DNA of 64,000 nucleotides from Streptomyces tendae (GTDB lineage: Bacteria; Actinomycetota; Actinomycetes; Streptomycetales; Streptomycetaceae), in NCBI RefSeq assembly GCF_008632955.1, contig NZ_CP043959.1, positions 6,076,001 to 6,140,000 on the forward strand, read 5' to 3'. The position numbers and the translations under genes were made by a program. Positions 1 through 7,474 of this stretch are shown one piece after another. Position 1 is the first letter of the stretch. Each line of letters begins with the position of its first letter. The notes under the pieces were generated by a model that saw only the letters and a list, made by a program, of their open reading frames with translations, was not told the DNA's origin and made no database searches.

Positions 1-1176
1 CAGCCCGCCGTCGACAACGTCAGCATGGACATCAAGGCGGGCGAGACGGTGGTGCTCGTCGGCCCCTCGGGGTGCGGGAAGTCCACCACGCTGAAGATGA
101 TCAACCGGCTGATCGAGCCCACGGGCGGCCGCATCCGCATCGGCGGCGAGGACGTCACCGACATGGACCCGGTGAAGCTGCGCCGCACCATCGGCTACGC
201 GATCCAGGCGAGCGGGCTGTTCCCGCACATGACGGTGGCGCAGAACATCGCCCTGGTGCCGAAGATGCTGCGCTGGCCCGGCGCGCGGGTGCGGGACCGG
301 ATCGAGGAGATGCTGGACCTGGTCGGGCTGGACCCCGGCGAGTTCCACGACCGCTATCCGCGCCAGCTCTCCGGCGGCCAGCAGCAGCGCGTGGGCGTGG
401 CGCGGGCGCTGGCGGCGGACCCGCCGGTGCTGCTGATGGACGAGCCGTTCGGCGCGGTCGACCCGATCACCCGGGACCACCTCCAGGACGAGCTGATCCG
501 GCTCCAGCGGGACCTGCACAAGACGATCGTCTTCGTCACCCACGACTTCGACGAGGCGATCAAGATCGGCGACCGGATCGCGGTGCTGCGCGAACGCTCC
601 CACATCGCGCAGTTCGACACCCCGGAGGCGATCCTCACCACCCCGGCCGACGACTTCGTGTCCGGGTTCGTCGGCGCGGGGGCGGCGCTGAAGCGGCTCA
701 ACCTCACCCGGGTCGGGGACGTGGCGATCACCGACTACCCGACGGTCGGCGTCGACGACCCGCTCGACGAGATCCTCGTCCGGCTGCGGTCGGGCGGCAC
801 CGACGAGGTGCTGGTGCTCGACCAGCGGGGCCGCCCCTACAAGTGGCTGCGGCGCGGCGACATCATGCGCGCCAAGGGCTCGCTGGCCCGCGCGGGCGTG
901 CTGGTGCAGGACACGGTGACCCGGGACGCGACCCTGCGGGACGCGCTGGAGGCGGTGCTCACCGACAACACGGGCCGGGTCGCGGTGACCGGGCGGCGCG
1001 GCGCGTACGAGGGCGTCGTGGACGTGGAGACGCTGATGAACTCGGTGCACGAACTGCTGGAGGCCGACCGGCTGGAGGCGCGGGAGGCGCAGGCCGGCCT
1101 GGAGGAGCAGCGGGCCGCGCAGACGCACGCCGAGCAGGAGGGCGCCGCCGGCCCCGGAGGGGAGCCGCAGGCGTGA
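1..1176 (+). CDS. Compatible-solute (glycine betaine/choline type) ABC transporter ATP-binding protein, 5'-truncated
   Basis: This is the ATPase of an OpuC/ProV-type osmoprotectant importer. The reading frame is open from base 1 and enters just before the Walker A motif GPSGCGKST, so roughly 20-30 N-terminal residues lie outside the window; the ATG at 25 is internal. The signature LSGGQQQR, Walker B LLMDEPFGAVD and the switch His in FVTHD are all visible. The C-terminal ~130 residues look like the paired CBS region typical of OpuCA/ProV, followed by a Glu/Ala-rich tail. It overlaps the downstream permease by 4 bp (GTGA). The substrate is inferred from family; choline, carnitine or betaine are all possible. 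Confidence 0.9.
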   Translation, partial: QPAVDNVSMDIKAGETVVLVGPSGCGKSTTLKMINRLIEPTGGRIRIGGEDVTDMDPVKLRRTIGYAIQASGLFPHMTVAQNIALVPKMLRWPGARVRDRIEEMLDLVGLDPGEFHDRYPRQLSGGQQQRVGVARALAADPPVLLMDEPFGAVDPITRDHLQDELIRLQRDLHKTIVFVTHDFDEAIKIGDRIAVLRERSHIAQFDTPEAILTTPADDFVSGFVGAGAALKRLNLTRVGDVAITDYPTVGVDDPLDEILVRLRSGGTDEVLVLDQRGRPYKWLRRGDIMRAKGSLARAGVLVQDTVTRDATLRDALEAVLTDNTGRVAVTGRRGAYEGVVDVETLMNSVHELLEADRLEAREAQAGLEEQRAAQTHAEQEGAAGPGGEPQA

Positions 1177-2018
1177 GGACCTCCGAGGGGCGGACGAGTG
1201 ACGGCGACACCCTCCCGGGTGAGGGCGGCGGGCCGTCCGGCGAGGAGGACGCTCCCCCGCCCCGGCCGGCCGTCGCCCCCTCCCGGGTGACCTGGCAGAA
1301 GCTGACGTTCCTGCCGGTGGCGCTGATCGCGGTGCTGCTGGCGACCTGGCTGTGGTTCGAGCAGGCCGACCTGGACGCCCTCACCCGGAACGCGCTGTCG
1401 GACGGGCGGGTGTCCCAGGCGCTGTGGCAGCACATCGAGCTGACCGTGATCTCGACGTTCTTCGTGCTGATCATCGCCATCCCGCTGGGCATCCTGCTGA
1501 CCCGGCGCGGCTTCAGCAGGGCCACGCCGGTCGCGATGGCGTTCGCCAACATGGGCCAGGCCACCCCCGCGATCGGTCTGCTGGCGCTGCTGGTGATCTG
1601 GCTGGGCATCGGCCGCAGGGCCGCCCTGATCGGCATCATCGCCTACGCCGTGCTGCCGGTGCTGTCCAACACCATCGCCGGCCTGCGGGCCAACGACCCG
1701 ACGCTGCTGGAGGCGGCGCGCGGCATCGGCATGTCCCCGTTCGGGGTGCTCACCCGGGTCGAGCTGCCGCTGGCCGTGCCGCTGATCCTCGCCGGGGTGC
1801 GCACCGCCCTGGTGCTCAACGTCGGCACCGCGACGCTCGCCACCTTCGGCGGGGGCGGCGGGCTGGGCGTGCTCATCACCACCGGGATCACCAGTCAGCG
1901 CATGCCGGTGCTGGTGATCGGGTCGGTCCTCACCGTCGCGCTCGCGCTGCTGGTGGACTGGCTGGCCTCGCTGGCGGAGCTGCTGCTGCGGCCGCGCGGG
2001 CTGGAGGCGGGACCGTGA
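1173..2018 (+). CDS. Compatible-solute ABC transporter permease
   Basis: Membrane subunit of the same importer (281 aa). The GTG start at 1173 overlaps the ATPase stop codon as GTGA and has a GGAGGGGAG stretch about 8 nt upstream. After a charged, proline-rich cytoplasmic leader of ~45 residues come about six membrane segments. The cytoplasmic EAA-like loop is visible as LLEAARGIGMSPFGVL, the contact site for the ATPase. Size and loop fit the OpuCB/OpuCD and ProW family. The frame is also open upstream over the ATPase gene, but that part does not resemble a permease. Confidence 0.88.
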   Translation: MRTSEGRTSDGDTLPGEGGGPSGEEDAPPPRPAVAPSRVTWQKLTFLPVALIAVLLATWLWFEQADLDALTRNALSDGRVSQALWQHIELTVISTFFVLIIAIPLGILLTRRGFSRATPVAMAFANMGQATPAIGLLALLVIWLGIGRRAALIGIIAYAVLPVLSNTIAGLRANDPTLLEAARGIGMSPFGVLTRVELPLAVPLILAGVRTALVLNVGTATLATFGGGGGLGVLITTGITSQRMPVLVIGSVLTVALALLVDWLASLAELLLRPRGLEAGP

Positions 2019-2082
2019 GGGGGCGGGCAGGGGTGCGGCCGGGGTTGCCGTCGGGGGCCGTCCCGGGGCGGCGCCCACAGGT

Positions 2083-2107
2083 GTCCTCGCGGAGGTCCTC
2101 GCGGAGG
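2083..2107 (+). repeat. Two 12-bp repeats carrying the ribosome binding site of the substrate-binding lipoprotein
   Basis: The unit gtcctcgcggag occurs at 2083-2094 and 2095-2106 and begins again at 2107. Each unit contains the small palindrome CCTC-GCG-GAGG. The last GGAGG (2103-2107) lies 9 nt before the GTG at 2117, which decides the start of the downstream gene. Read as protein the repeat would give an unlikely Ser/Arg run. Confidence 0.5.
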
Positions 2108-2116
2108 TCCTCAGGG

Positions 2117-3073
2117 GTGCGTCCGCTCCTGGCCGCGGTGCTGCTCACGATGGTCGCGGGCTGCGGTCTGACCAGCGGGTCGCCCATGGTCGACGACGTG
2201 GAGCCGGGCACGGTCGGGCGGGGCAAGCCGCTGGAGGGCGCGAAACTGACCGTCACCTCCAAGGAGTTCACCGAGCAGCTGATCCTCGGCGCGATCATGG
2301 GCATCGCCTTCCAGGCGGCAGGCGCGGAGGTGATCGACCGCACCGGCATCCAGGGCTCGGTCGGCTCGCGCGAGGCGGTCGTCAAGGGCGAGGCGGACGC
2401 CGGGTTCGAGTACACGGGCACGGGGTGGATCACGTACCTGGGCAACAGCAGGCCGATCCCCGACCCGCGCGAGCAGTGGCTGGCGGTGCGGGAGGCGGAC
2501 GCCAAGAACGGGGTGACCTGGCTGGAGCCGTCGGAGCTGAACAACACCTACGCCCTCGCCATGAACCAGGCCAACTACGAGCGGTACCGCACCCGCACCC
2601 TCTCGGAGGTGGCGGAGCTCGCCACGTCCGACCCGGGCGCGGTGACGCTGTGCGTGGAGGGCGAGTTCGCCAACCGCGCCGACGGGCTGCCGGGCCTGGA
2701 GAAGGCGTACGGGATGAGCATTCCGGCGGGCAACGTCACGCAGATGGACACCGGCATCATCTACACCCAGACGGCCAAGGGCGCCTGCACCTACGGCGAG
2801 GTCTTCACCACCGACGGGCGGATCAAGTCCATGAACCTGGTGGTGATGGAGGACGACAAGAAGTTCTTCCCCAACTACAACGCGGCCCCGACGGTCAACA
2901 GCAAGACGCTGAAGAAGTGGCCGGCGATCGCCGGGGTGCTGGCCCCGGTCACGGAGAAGCTGGACAACACCGTGGCGCAGACCCTCAACGCCCGCGTCGA
3001 CGTCGACGGGGAGGACCCCCACCAGGTGGCGCTGGACTGGATGGTGGCGGAGGGCTTCGTCAAGGAGAGGTAG
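2117..3073 (+). CDS. Compatible-solute ABC transporter substrate-binding lipoprotein
   Basis: Extracytoplasmic binding protein of the OpuAC/OpuCC family (318 aa). From the GTG at 2117 the product opens with a compact signal peptide ending in the lipobox VAGC, then the ligand domain (for example TSKEFTEQLILG and YTGTGWITYLG). GGAGG stands 9 nt upstream of this GTG. An earlier in-frame GTG at 2015 overlaps the permease stop but would add 34 residues of Arg/Ser-rich sequence before the signal peptide, so I prefer 2117. It is the last gene of the operon and ends only 12 bp from the convergent S16 protease gene. Confidence 0.87.
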   Translation: MRPLLAAVLLTMVAGCGLTSGSPMVDDVEPGTVGRGKPLEGAKLTVTSKEFTEQLILGAIMGIAFQAAGAEVIDRTGIQGSVGSREAVVKGEADAGFEYTGTGWITYLGNSRPIPDPREQWLAVREADAKNGVTWLEPSELNNTYALAMNQANYERYRTRTLSEVAELATSDPGAVTLCVEGEFANRADGLPGLEKAYGMSIPAGNVTQMDTGIIYTQTAKGACTYGEVFTTDGRIKSMNLVVMEDDKKFFPNYNAAPTVNSKTLKKWPAIAGVLAPVTEKLDNTVAQTLNARVDVDGEDPHQVALDWMVAEGFVKER

Positions 3074-3085
3074 CGGGCGGCCGGG

Positions 3086-3877
3086 TCAGCAGCTCGGGAC
3101 CTTGCCGGTGCCCTTCTCCAGCGCGACCAGCGCGTCGACGGCGCCCCTGAGGGTGGTGACGGGGACCAGCCGCAGACCCTCGGGCAGCTCCGACCGCGCC
3201 TCGGAGCACTCGTCCTTCGGGACCAGGAAGACGGTGGCGCCGTCCCGCCGGGCGGCCTGCGTCTTCAGCGGCACACCGCCGACCGCACCGACCTTGCCCG
3301 CCGCGTCGATGGTGCCGGTGCCCGCGACCACGCGGCCGCCGGTGAGGTCGCCGCCGCTGCCGTCGCCGTCCAGCTTGTCGACGATGCCGAGGGAGAACAG
3401 CAGTCCGGCGCTGGGGCCACCGACGTCGGCGAGCTTCAGCGTGACGTCGATGCCCTCGTTCTCCCGGCCCAGGAACGTCAGCGCGGCCCGGGTGGCCTCG
3501 TCCTGGGACTCCTTCATCTGCTTCTCGTTGAACTGCTCGATCTCCTTGACGTCGTCCCCGCTGGGGTAGACGGCGTCGCGGGGCATGACCGCCTCGTCGC
3601 TGCTGAACCAGCTGTCGATCACCTGGGGCAGGTTCACCCGGGTGTCCGGCGAGGTCGCCTCGATCGTCGTCATCCGCAGCTGCCCGGTGGTCTTCCGCAC
3701 GGGTGCGCCGGAGATCGTGATGACCTGCTGCCCCTTGTTCTCACCGAGCACGTCGGCCGTCAGCCCGGGCTGCGCCACGGAGAAAGGCAGCGGCGCGAGC
3801 ACGGCGGTGGCCAGCAGCGCTACGGCCGGGGCGGCGCAGACGGCCAGGGCTTGGGGACGCGTGAGGCGAGAGAGCAC
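3086..3877 (-). CDS. Membrane-anchored Lon-like S16 serine protease lacking a PDZ domain
   Basis: 263 aa with a GTG start. An N-terminal hydrophobic segment (residues ~9-34) should export or anchor the protein. The C-terminal half is a Lon protease domain, with the presumed catalytic Ser at about 156 in GGPSAG and Lys at about 205 in GVPLKTQ. Secreted YlbL-type relatives usually have a PDZ domain between the membrane segment and the Lon domain and are about 340 aa long. Here the short linker DAVYPSGDDVKEIEQFNEKQ runs straight into the protease domain. No clear Shine-Dalgarno precedes the GTG. Confidence 0.78.
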   Translation of the reverse strand: MLSRLTRPQALAVCAAPAVALLATAVLAPLPFSVAQPGLTADVLGENKGQQVITISGAPVRKTTGQLRMTTIEATSPDTRVNLPQVIDSWFSSDEAVMPRDAVYPSGDDVKEIEQFNEKQMKESQDEATRAALTFLGRENEGIDVTLKLADVGGPSAGLLFSLGIVDKLDGDGSGGDLTGGRVVAGTGTIDAAGKVGAVGGVPLKTQAARRDGATVFLVPKDECSEARSELPEGLRLVPVTTLRGAVDALVALEKGTGKVPSC

Positions 3878-3969
3878 GGAGCCAATCTAACGCGACGGGG
3901 GACAAGCCCCGCCGGGGTGCCCATGGGGGCCGCTCACGGGAGCCGGCCCGCCCGGCCGGCGCCCGCGGA

Positions 3970-4611
3970 TCAGCGCAGGGCCTCCGCGACCTCCCGTGCG
4001 GCCTCCATCACACGGGCGCCGACCCGCTCCGGTACGACGTCCGCCAGCATGACCACGCCCACGCTCCCCTCGACGCCCGTCACGCCCACCAGGGGCGCGG
4101 CGGCCCCGCACGCGCCGGCCTCCAGCTCGCCCTGCGTCAGCGTGTAGCCGGGGTCGCCGGGGGTCCTCCGCCGGGCGGCGAGTATCGCCTTGCCCGCGGC
4201 CCCGCGGTCCAGGGGGTGCCGGAAGCCCGCCCGGTACGCCACGTGGTAGTCCGTCCACGACGGCTCCACCACCGCGACCGCCAGGGCCTCGGCACCGTCG
4301 ACCAGGGTCAGGTGGGCGGTCGCGCCGATGTCGTCCGCCAGGGACCGCAGCGCCGGCATCGCCGCCTCCCGCACCAGCGGGTGCACCTGCCGTCCCAGCC
4401 GCAGCACGCCCAGCCCGACGCGGGCCCGTCCGCCGAGGTCGCGGCGGACCAGTGCGTGCTGTTCCAGAGTGGCGAGCAACCGGTACACCACGGTCCGGTT
4501 GACGCCCAGTTTGTGGGAGAGCTCGGTGACGGTCAGCCCGTGATCGGTGTCGGCGAGCAGCTTCAGAACCCGTAGGCCCCTGTCGAGCGTCTGAGAGGTC
4601 TCCGCGGTCAC
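3970..4611 (-). CDS. IclR-family transcriptional regulator
   Basis: 213 aa. The N-terminal winged helix contains LTVTELSHKLGVNRTVVYRL; the remainder is the IclR effector domain, ending in a region with MLADVVPERVGARVMEAA. The GTG at 4611 is chosen because GAAGGAG lies 8 nt upstream; longer frames exist but add Arg-rich sequence without homology. It is somewhat shorter than the ~250 aa usual for the family. No target operon is adjacent, so the effector is unknown. A palindrome about 230 bp upstream is listed separately as a possible operator. Confidence 0.85.
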   Translation of the reverse strand: MTAETSQTLDRGLRVLKLLADTDHGLTVTELSHKLGVNRTVVYRLLATLEQHALVRRDLGGRARVGLGVLRLGRQVHPLVREAAMPALRSLADDIGATAHLTLVDGAEALAVAVVEPSWTDYHVAYRAGFRHPLDRGAAGKAILAARRRTPGDPGYTLTQGELEAGACGAAAPLVGVTGVEGSVGVVMLADVVPERVGARVMEAAREVAEALR

Positions 4612-4958
4612 GACGCCCACTCCTTCAGTGGTGAGGTCGACGGCCCCCTCGCGCGGATGCGTCACCGAGTCCCGTCGGTCACGCGCGTCAGAGGCCGCCG
4701 ATCGGCCGGCGACCCGGTCGGCTCCCGGGCACTGTCGCTTCACGGCTGCGCTCCGCGGCGGCGCTGCCACGGGGCGTGTGCGTAGCCGGACAGTAGCGAG
4801 CCGGTTCGCTGAGCGGAAGTCTCCGTCCAGAATCCGGTCACCACTTCAACAAAGTGGTCACTTTTGTCCCGGAACGCACGCCGGTTGACCGGTACCTCAC
4901 GCGGACCGACCGGCGGTGTGCGCCCGTTGACGGCCCTCCGGGAGTGCGGAAGGGCGCC
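4612..4958. other. Intergenic region between the iclR-type gene and the helicase
   Basis: About 350 bp upstream of the IclR gene and downstream of the helicase, both on the minus strand. The only structure I see is the palindrome at 4840-4858. There is no convincing small gene or strong terminator. Confidence 0.4.
4840..4858. promoter_or_regulatory. Palindrome, possible operator
   Basis: Inverted repeat ACCACTT-caaca-AAGTGGT (7-bp arms, 5-bp spacer), within a locally less GC-rich stretch. It could be an autoregulatory IclR site, but the distance to the iclR start (~230 bp) makes this uncertain. Confidence 0.35.
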
Positions 4959-6752
4959 TCAGCGCATGCGGGTGGCCCACTCCTGCACCTTGGCGATCCG
5001 CTGGCGCAGTTGCCCCGCGGTCGCCTCGGCGGACGGCGGGCCGCCGCACACCCGGCGCAGTTCGGTGTGGACGACGCCGTGCGGCTTGCCGCTCTGGTGG
5101 ACGTACGCGCCGACCAGGGAGTTGAGCTTCTTGCGCAGCTCCATCATCTCCTTGTGGGAGACCACGGGCCGCCGCTCGGCGGGCAGTTCGAGCAGGTCGG
5201 CCTCCTCGGCCGGCTTCTTCCTGCTGTGCGCGATCTGCCGGGCCTGCCGCTTCTGCAGCAGCAACTGCACCTGGTCGGGCTCCAGCAGGCCCGGGATGCC
5301 GAGGTAGTCCTGCTCCTCCTCGCTGCCGGGGTGGGCCTGCATGCCGAACTCGGCGCCGTTGTACATGACCCGGTCGAAGACGGCGTCGGACTCCAGCGCC
5401 TCGAAGGGGAGCATGTCCTGCTCGCCGGTGTCCTCGTCCTGCTCCCGGTTCGCCTCCTCCATCTCCTTCTCGGACTCGGCGTAGGGGTCCTCCTCGCCCT
5501 CCTTCTTGGGCTTGTCGAGGACGTGGTCGCGCTCGCGCTCCATCTCGTTGGCGAAGGAGAGCAGGTCCGGCACGGTCGGCAGGAACACCGACGCGGTCTC
5601 GCCGCGCCGCCGGGACCGTACGAAACGTCCGACGGCCTGCGCGAAGAACAGCGGGGTGGAGATGGTGGTGGCGTACACGCCGACCGCGAGGCGGGGCACG
5701 TCGACACCCTCGGACACCATGCGGACGGCGACCATCCAGCGGTCGTCGCTCTGGCTGAAGTCGTCGATCCGCCGGGACGCGCCACTGTCGTCGGAGAGGA
5801 CGAGCGTGGCCTTGTGACCGGTGATGTCCCGGATCAGCTTGGCGTAGGAGCGGGCGGACTCCTGGTCGGAGGCGATGACGAGGGCGCCGGCGTCCGGGAT
5901 GGCCTTGCGCACCTCGGTGAGCCGCTGGTCCGCCGCGCGCAGCACGGACGGCATCCACTCGCCGCGCGGGTCGAGGGCGGTGCGCCAGGCCTGGCTGATC
6001 GCGTCCTTGGTCATGGGCTCGCCGAGCCGGGCCGCGATCTCGTCGCCGGCCTTGGTGCGCCAGCGCATGTTGCCGCTGTACGACATGAAGATCACGGGCC
6101 GCACGACGCCGTCGGCGAGGGCGGAGCCGTACCCGTAGGTGTAGTCGGCGGACGACCGGCGGATCCCGTCGTCGCCCTCCTCGTACGTCACGAACGGGAT
6201 GGGGTTGGTGTCCGAGCGGAAAGGCGTACCGGTGAGCGCGAGCCGGCGGGTGGCCGGCTCGAACGCCTCCAGACACGCCTCACCCCACGACTTGGAGTCA
6301 CCGGCGTGGTGGATCTCGTCGAGGATGACGAGCGTCTTGCGCTGCTCGACGCGGTTGCGGTGCAGCATGGGGCGCACGCCGACACCGGCGTACGTGACGG
6401 CGACGCCGTCGTACTCCCGGCCGAGCGGGCCCGCGCTGTACTCCGGGTCGAGCTTGATGCCTATCCGCGCGGCGGCCTCGGCCCACTGCTTCTTCAGGTG
6501 CTCGGTGGGCGCGACGACGGTCACCTGCTGCACGACGTGGTGGTGCAGCAGCCAGGACGCCAGCGTCAGCGCGAACGTGGTCTTGCCGGCGCCGGGGGTG
6601 GCGACCGCGAGGAAGTCACGGGGCTGAGCCTGGATGTACTTGTCCATCGCCCCTTGCTGCCAGGCGCGCAGCTTGCCGGCGGTACCCCAGGGGGCACGTC
6701 CGGGGAAGGCCGGGGACAGGTGGTGCGAGGCGGTGCCGGCGGTGGTAGTCAC
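4959..6752 (-). CDS. DEAH-box superfamily 2 helicase
   Basis: 597 aa, GTG start with GGAG 3 nt upstream. RecA-like domain 1 contains Walker A ATPGAGKTTFAL, the DEAH-type motif II LVILDEIHH and motif III ALTGTPFR. Domain 2 contains MVSEGVDVPRLAVGVYAT and the arginine-finger motif QAVGRFVRSRRRGE. A very acidic linker (residues ~390-435, rich in Glu/Asp) precedes a C-terminal domain with no family I recognise. It resembles the XPB/RecB-like single-protein helicases common in actinobacteria. No nuclease or methylase lies beside it, so there is no evidence for a restriction or defence module. Substrate and role are unknown. Confidence 0.85.
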   Translation of the reverse strand: MTTTAGTASHHLSPAFPGRAPWGTAGKLRAWQQGAMDKYIQAQPRDFLAVATPGAGKTTFALTLASWLLHHHVVQQVTVVAPTEHLKKQWAEAAARIGIKLDPEYSAGPLGREYDGVAVTYAGVGVRPMLHRNRVEQRKTLVILDEIHHAGDSKSWGEACLEAFEPATRRLALTGTPFRSDTNPIPFVTYEEGDDGIRRSSADYTYGYGSALADGVVRPVIFMSYSGNMRWRTKAGDEIAARLGEPMTKDAISQAWRTALDPRGEWMPSVLRAADQRLTEVRKAIPDAGALVIASDQESARSYAKLIRDITGHKATLVLSDDSGASRRIDDFSQSDDRWMVAVRMVSEGVDVPRLAVGVYATTISTPLFFAQAVGRFVRSRRRGETASVFLPTVPDLLSFANEMERERDHVLDKPKKEGEEDPYAESEKEMEEANREQDEDTGEQDMLPFEALESDAVFDRVMYNGAEFGMQAHPGSEEEQDYLGIPGLLEPDQVQLLLQKRQARQIAHSRKKPAEEADLLELPAERRPVVSHKEMMELRKKLNSLVGAYVHQSGKPHGVVHTELRRVCGGPPSAEATAGQLRQRIAKVQEWATRMR

Positions 6753-6876
6753 GATCTCCGGGAGGGTGGGTCGGGCGGCTCTGGTGCGTGGGACGACCGG
6801 GCCACCCTACCGATGGCCCGGTGGTGCACCGGCCGCTTGAGGCCTGCGTCGACCGGAGGTGGGACCCACGTCACAG

Positions 6877-7245
6877 TCATCGCGCGAAGCGCGGCAACTC
6901 GGACGCGATCTTGGGCACGTCCAATGCTCCTTGGCAGACGTCCAGCACGAACCGCTCGGCCTCGTCCACGTCGAATTCCGGATCGAGCGGGTGTCCGTTC
7001 ATGTGCAGGAAGACCCACGTCGCATACCAGGCGAGGCGCTTGTTGCCGTCGACGAGCGCGTGGTTGCGGGCAAGGGACTCCATCAGGGCTGCGGCCTTCT
7101 GCCACACGTCCGGATACGCGTCCTGGCCGAACACGCTCGACTGCGGGCGCGCCAGCGCCGAGTCCAGCAGTCCGTAGTCGCGCACCGCCTCCTCCCCGAG
7201 CCGCTTCGCGAGGTTCAGCAGCTCGGGCAAGGTGAGGTGGTACAT
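6877..7245 (-). CDS. Fic/Doc-family toxin (death-on-curing type)
   Basis: 122 aa. The Fic core motif appears as HALVDGNKRLA, with the catalytic His, acidic residue, Asn, Lys and Arg in the expected order, so the active site looks intact. Size fits Doc, which phosphorylates EF-Tu; other Fic proteins AMPylate their targets, so the modification here is inferred. The ATG shares its A with the stop codon of the upstream small gene (TGATG), the arrangement expected of a translationally coupled antitoxin-toxin pair. Confidence 0.85.
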   Translation of the reverse strand: MYHLTLPELLNLAKRLGEEAVRDYGLLDSALARPQSSVFGQDAYPDVWQKAAALMESLARNHALVDGNKRLAWYATWVFLHMNGHPLDPEFDVDEAERFVLDVCQGALDVPKIASELPRFAR

Positions 7246-7442
7246 CAGGCGAGCCTCCGGTTCAGCTCCGCGCTCGCCTTCAGCACATGGTCGGCCGCCT
7301 CGTTGAACAGCCGCGAATGCTCGTTTATAGCCGCCACCACAGCATCGTGCGCGAAAGCCTGCATGCTGCGTCCTTCCGCAGCGGCGCGCTCACGCAGGGC
7401 GTCGAGCTCGTCATCCGTAAACCGCAGGTTCAGTCCAGCCAT
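7245..7442 (-). CDS. Ribbon-helix-helix-like antitoxin of the Fic/Doc pair
   Basis: 65 aa. The N-terminal half (NLRFTDDELDALRERAAAEG) has the pattern of a CopG/Arc ribbon-helix-helix protein, which would bind DNA and autoregulate. The C-terminal helix (about 35-65) would wrap the toxin. It directly precedes and overlaps the Fic gene. Classical Phd-type antitoxins partner Doc in P1, so this is the RHH-Fic variant frequent in actinobacteria. Neutralisation is inferred from position. Confidence 0.75.
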   Translation of the reverse strand: MAGLNLRFTDDELDALRERAAAEGRSMQAFAHDAVVAAINEHSRLFNEAADHVLKASAELNRRLA

Positions 7443-7474
7443 GACCCGACGGTACTACGTGGTACCACCCGGTG

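Noticed and set aside
72..2078. Long overlapping open frames on both strands over the first ABC transporter
   Set aside because: They are Arg/Gly/Pro/His-rich and lie opposite or offset from clear transporter genes; this is normal third-position GC bias, not overlapping genes.
2015..2116. N-terminal extension of the compatible-solute binding protein from GTG 2015
   Set aside because: GGAGG is correctly spaced to GTG 2117, and the extension would put an Arg/Ser run and 34 residues before the signal peptide.
4959..6752. Helicase as part of a phage-defence island
   Set aside because: No methylase, nuclease or other known defence component is adjacent; only a toxin-antitoxin pair lies nearby, which is not enough.
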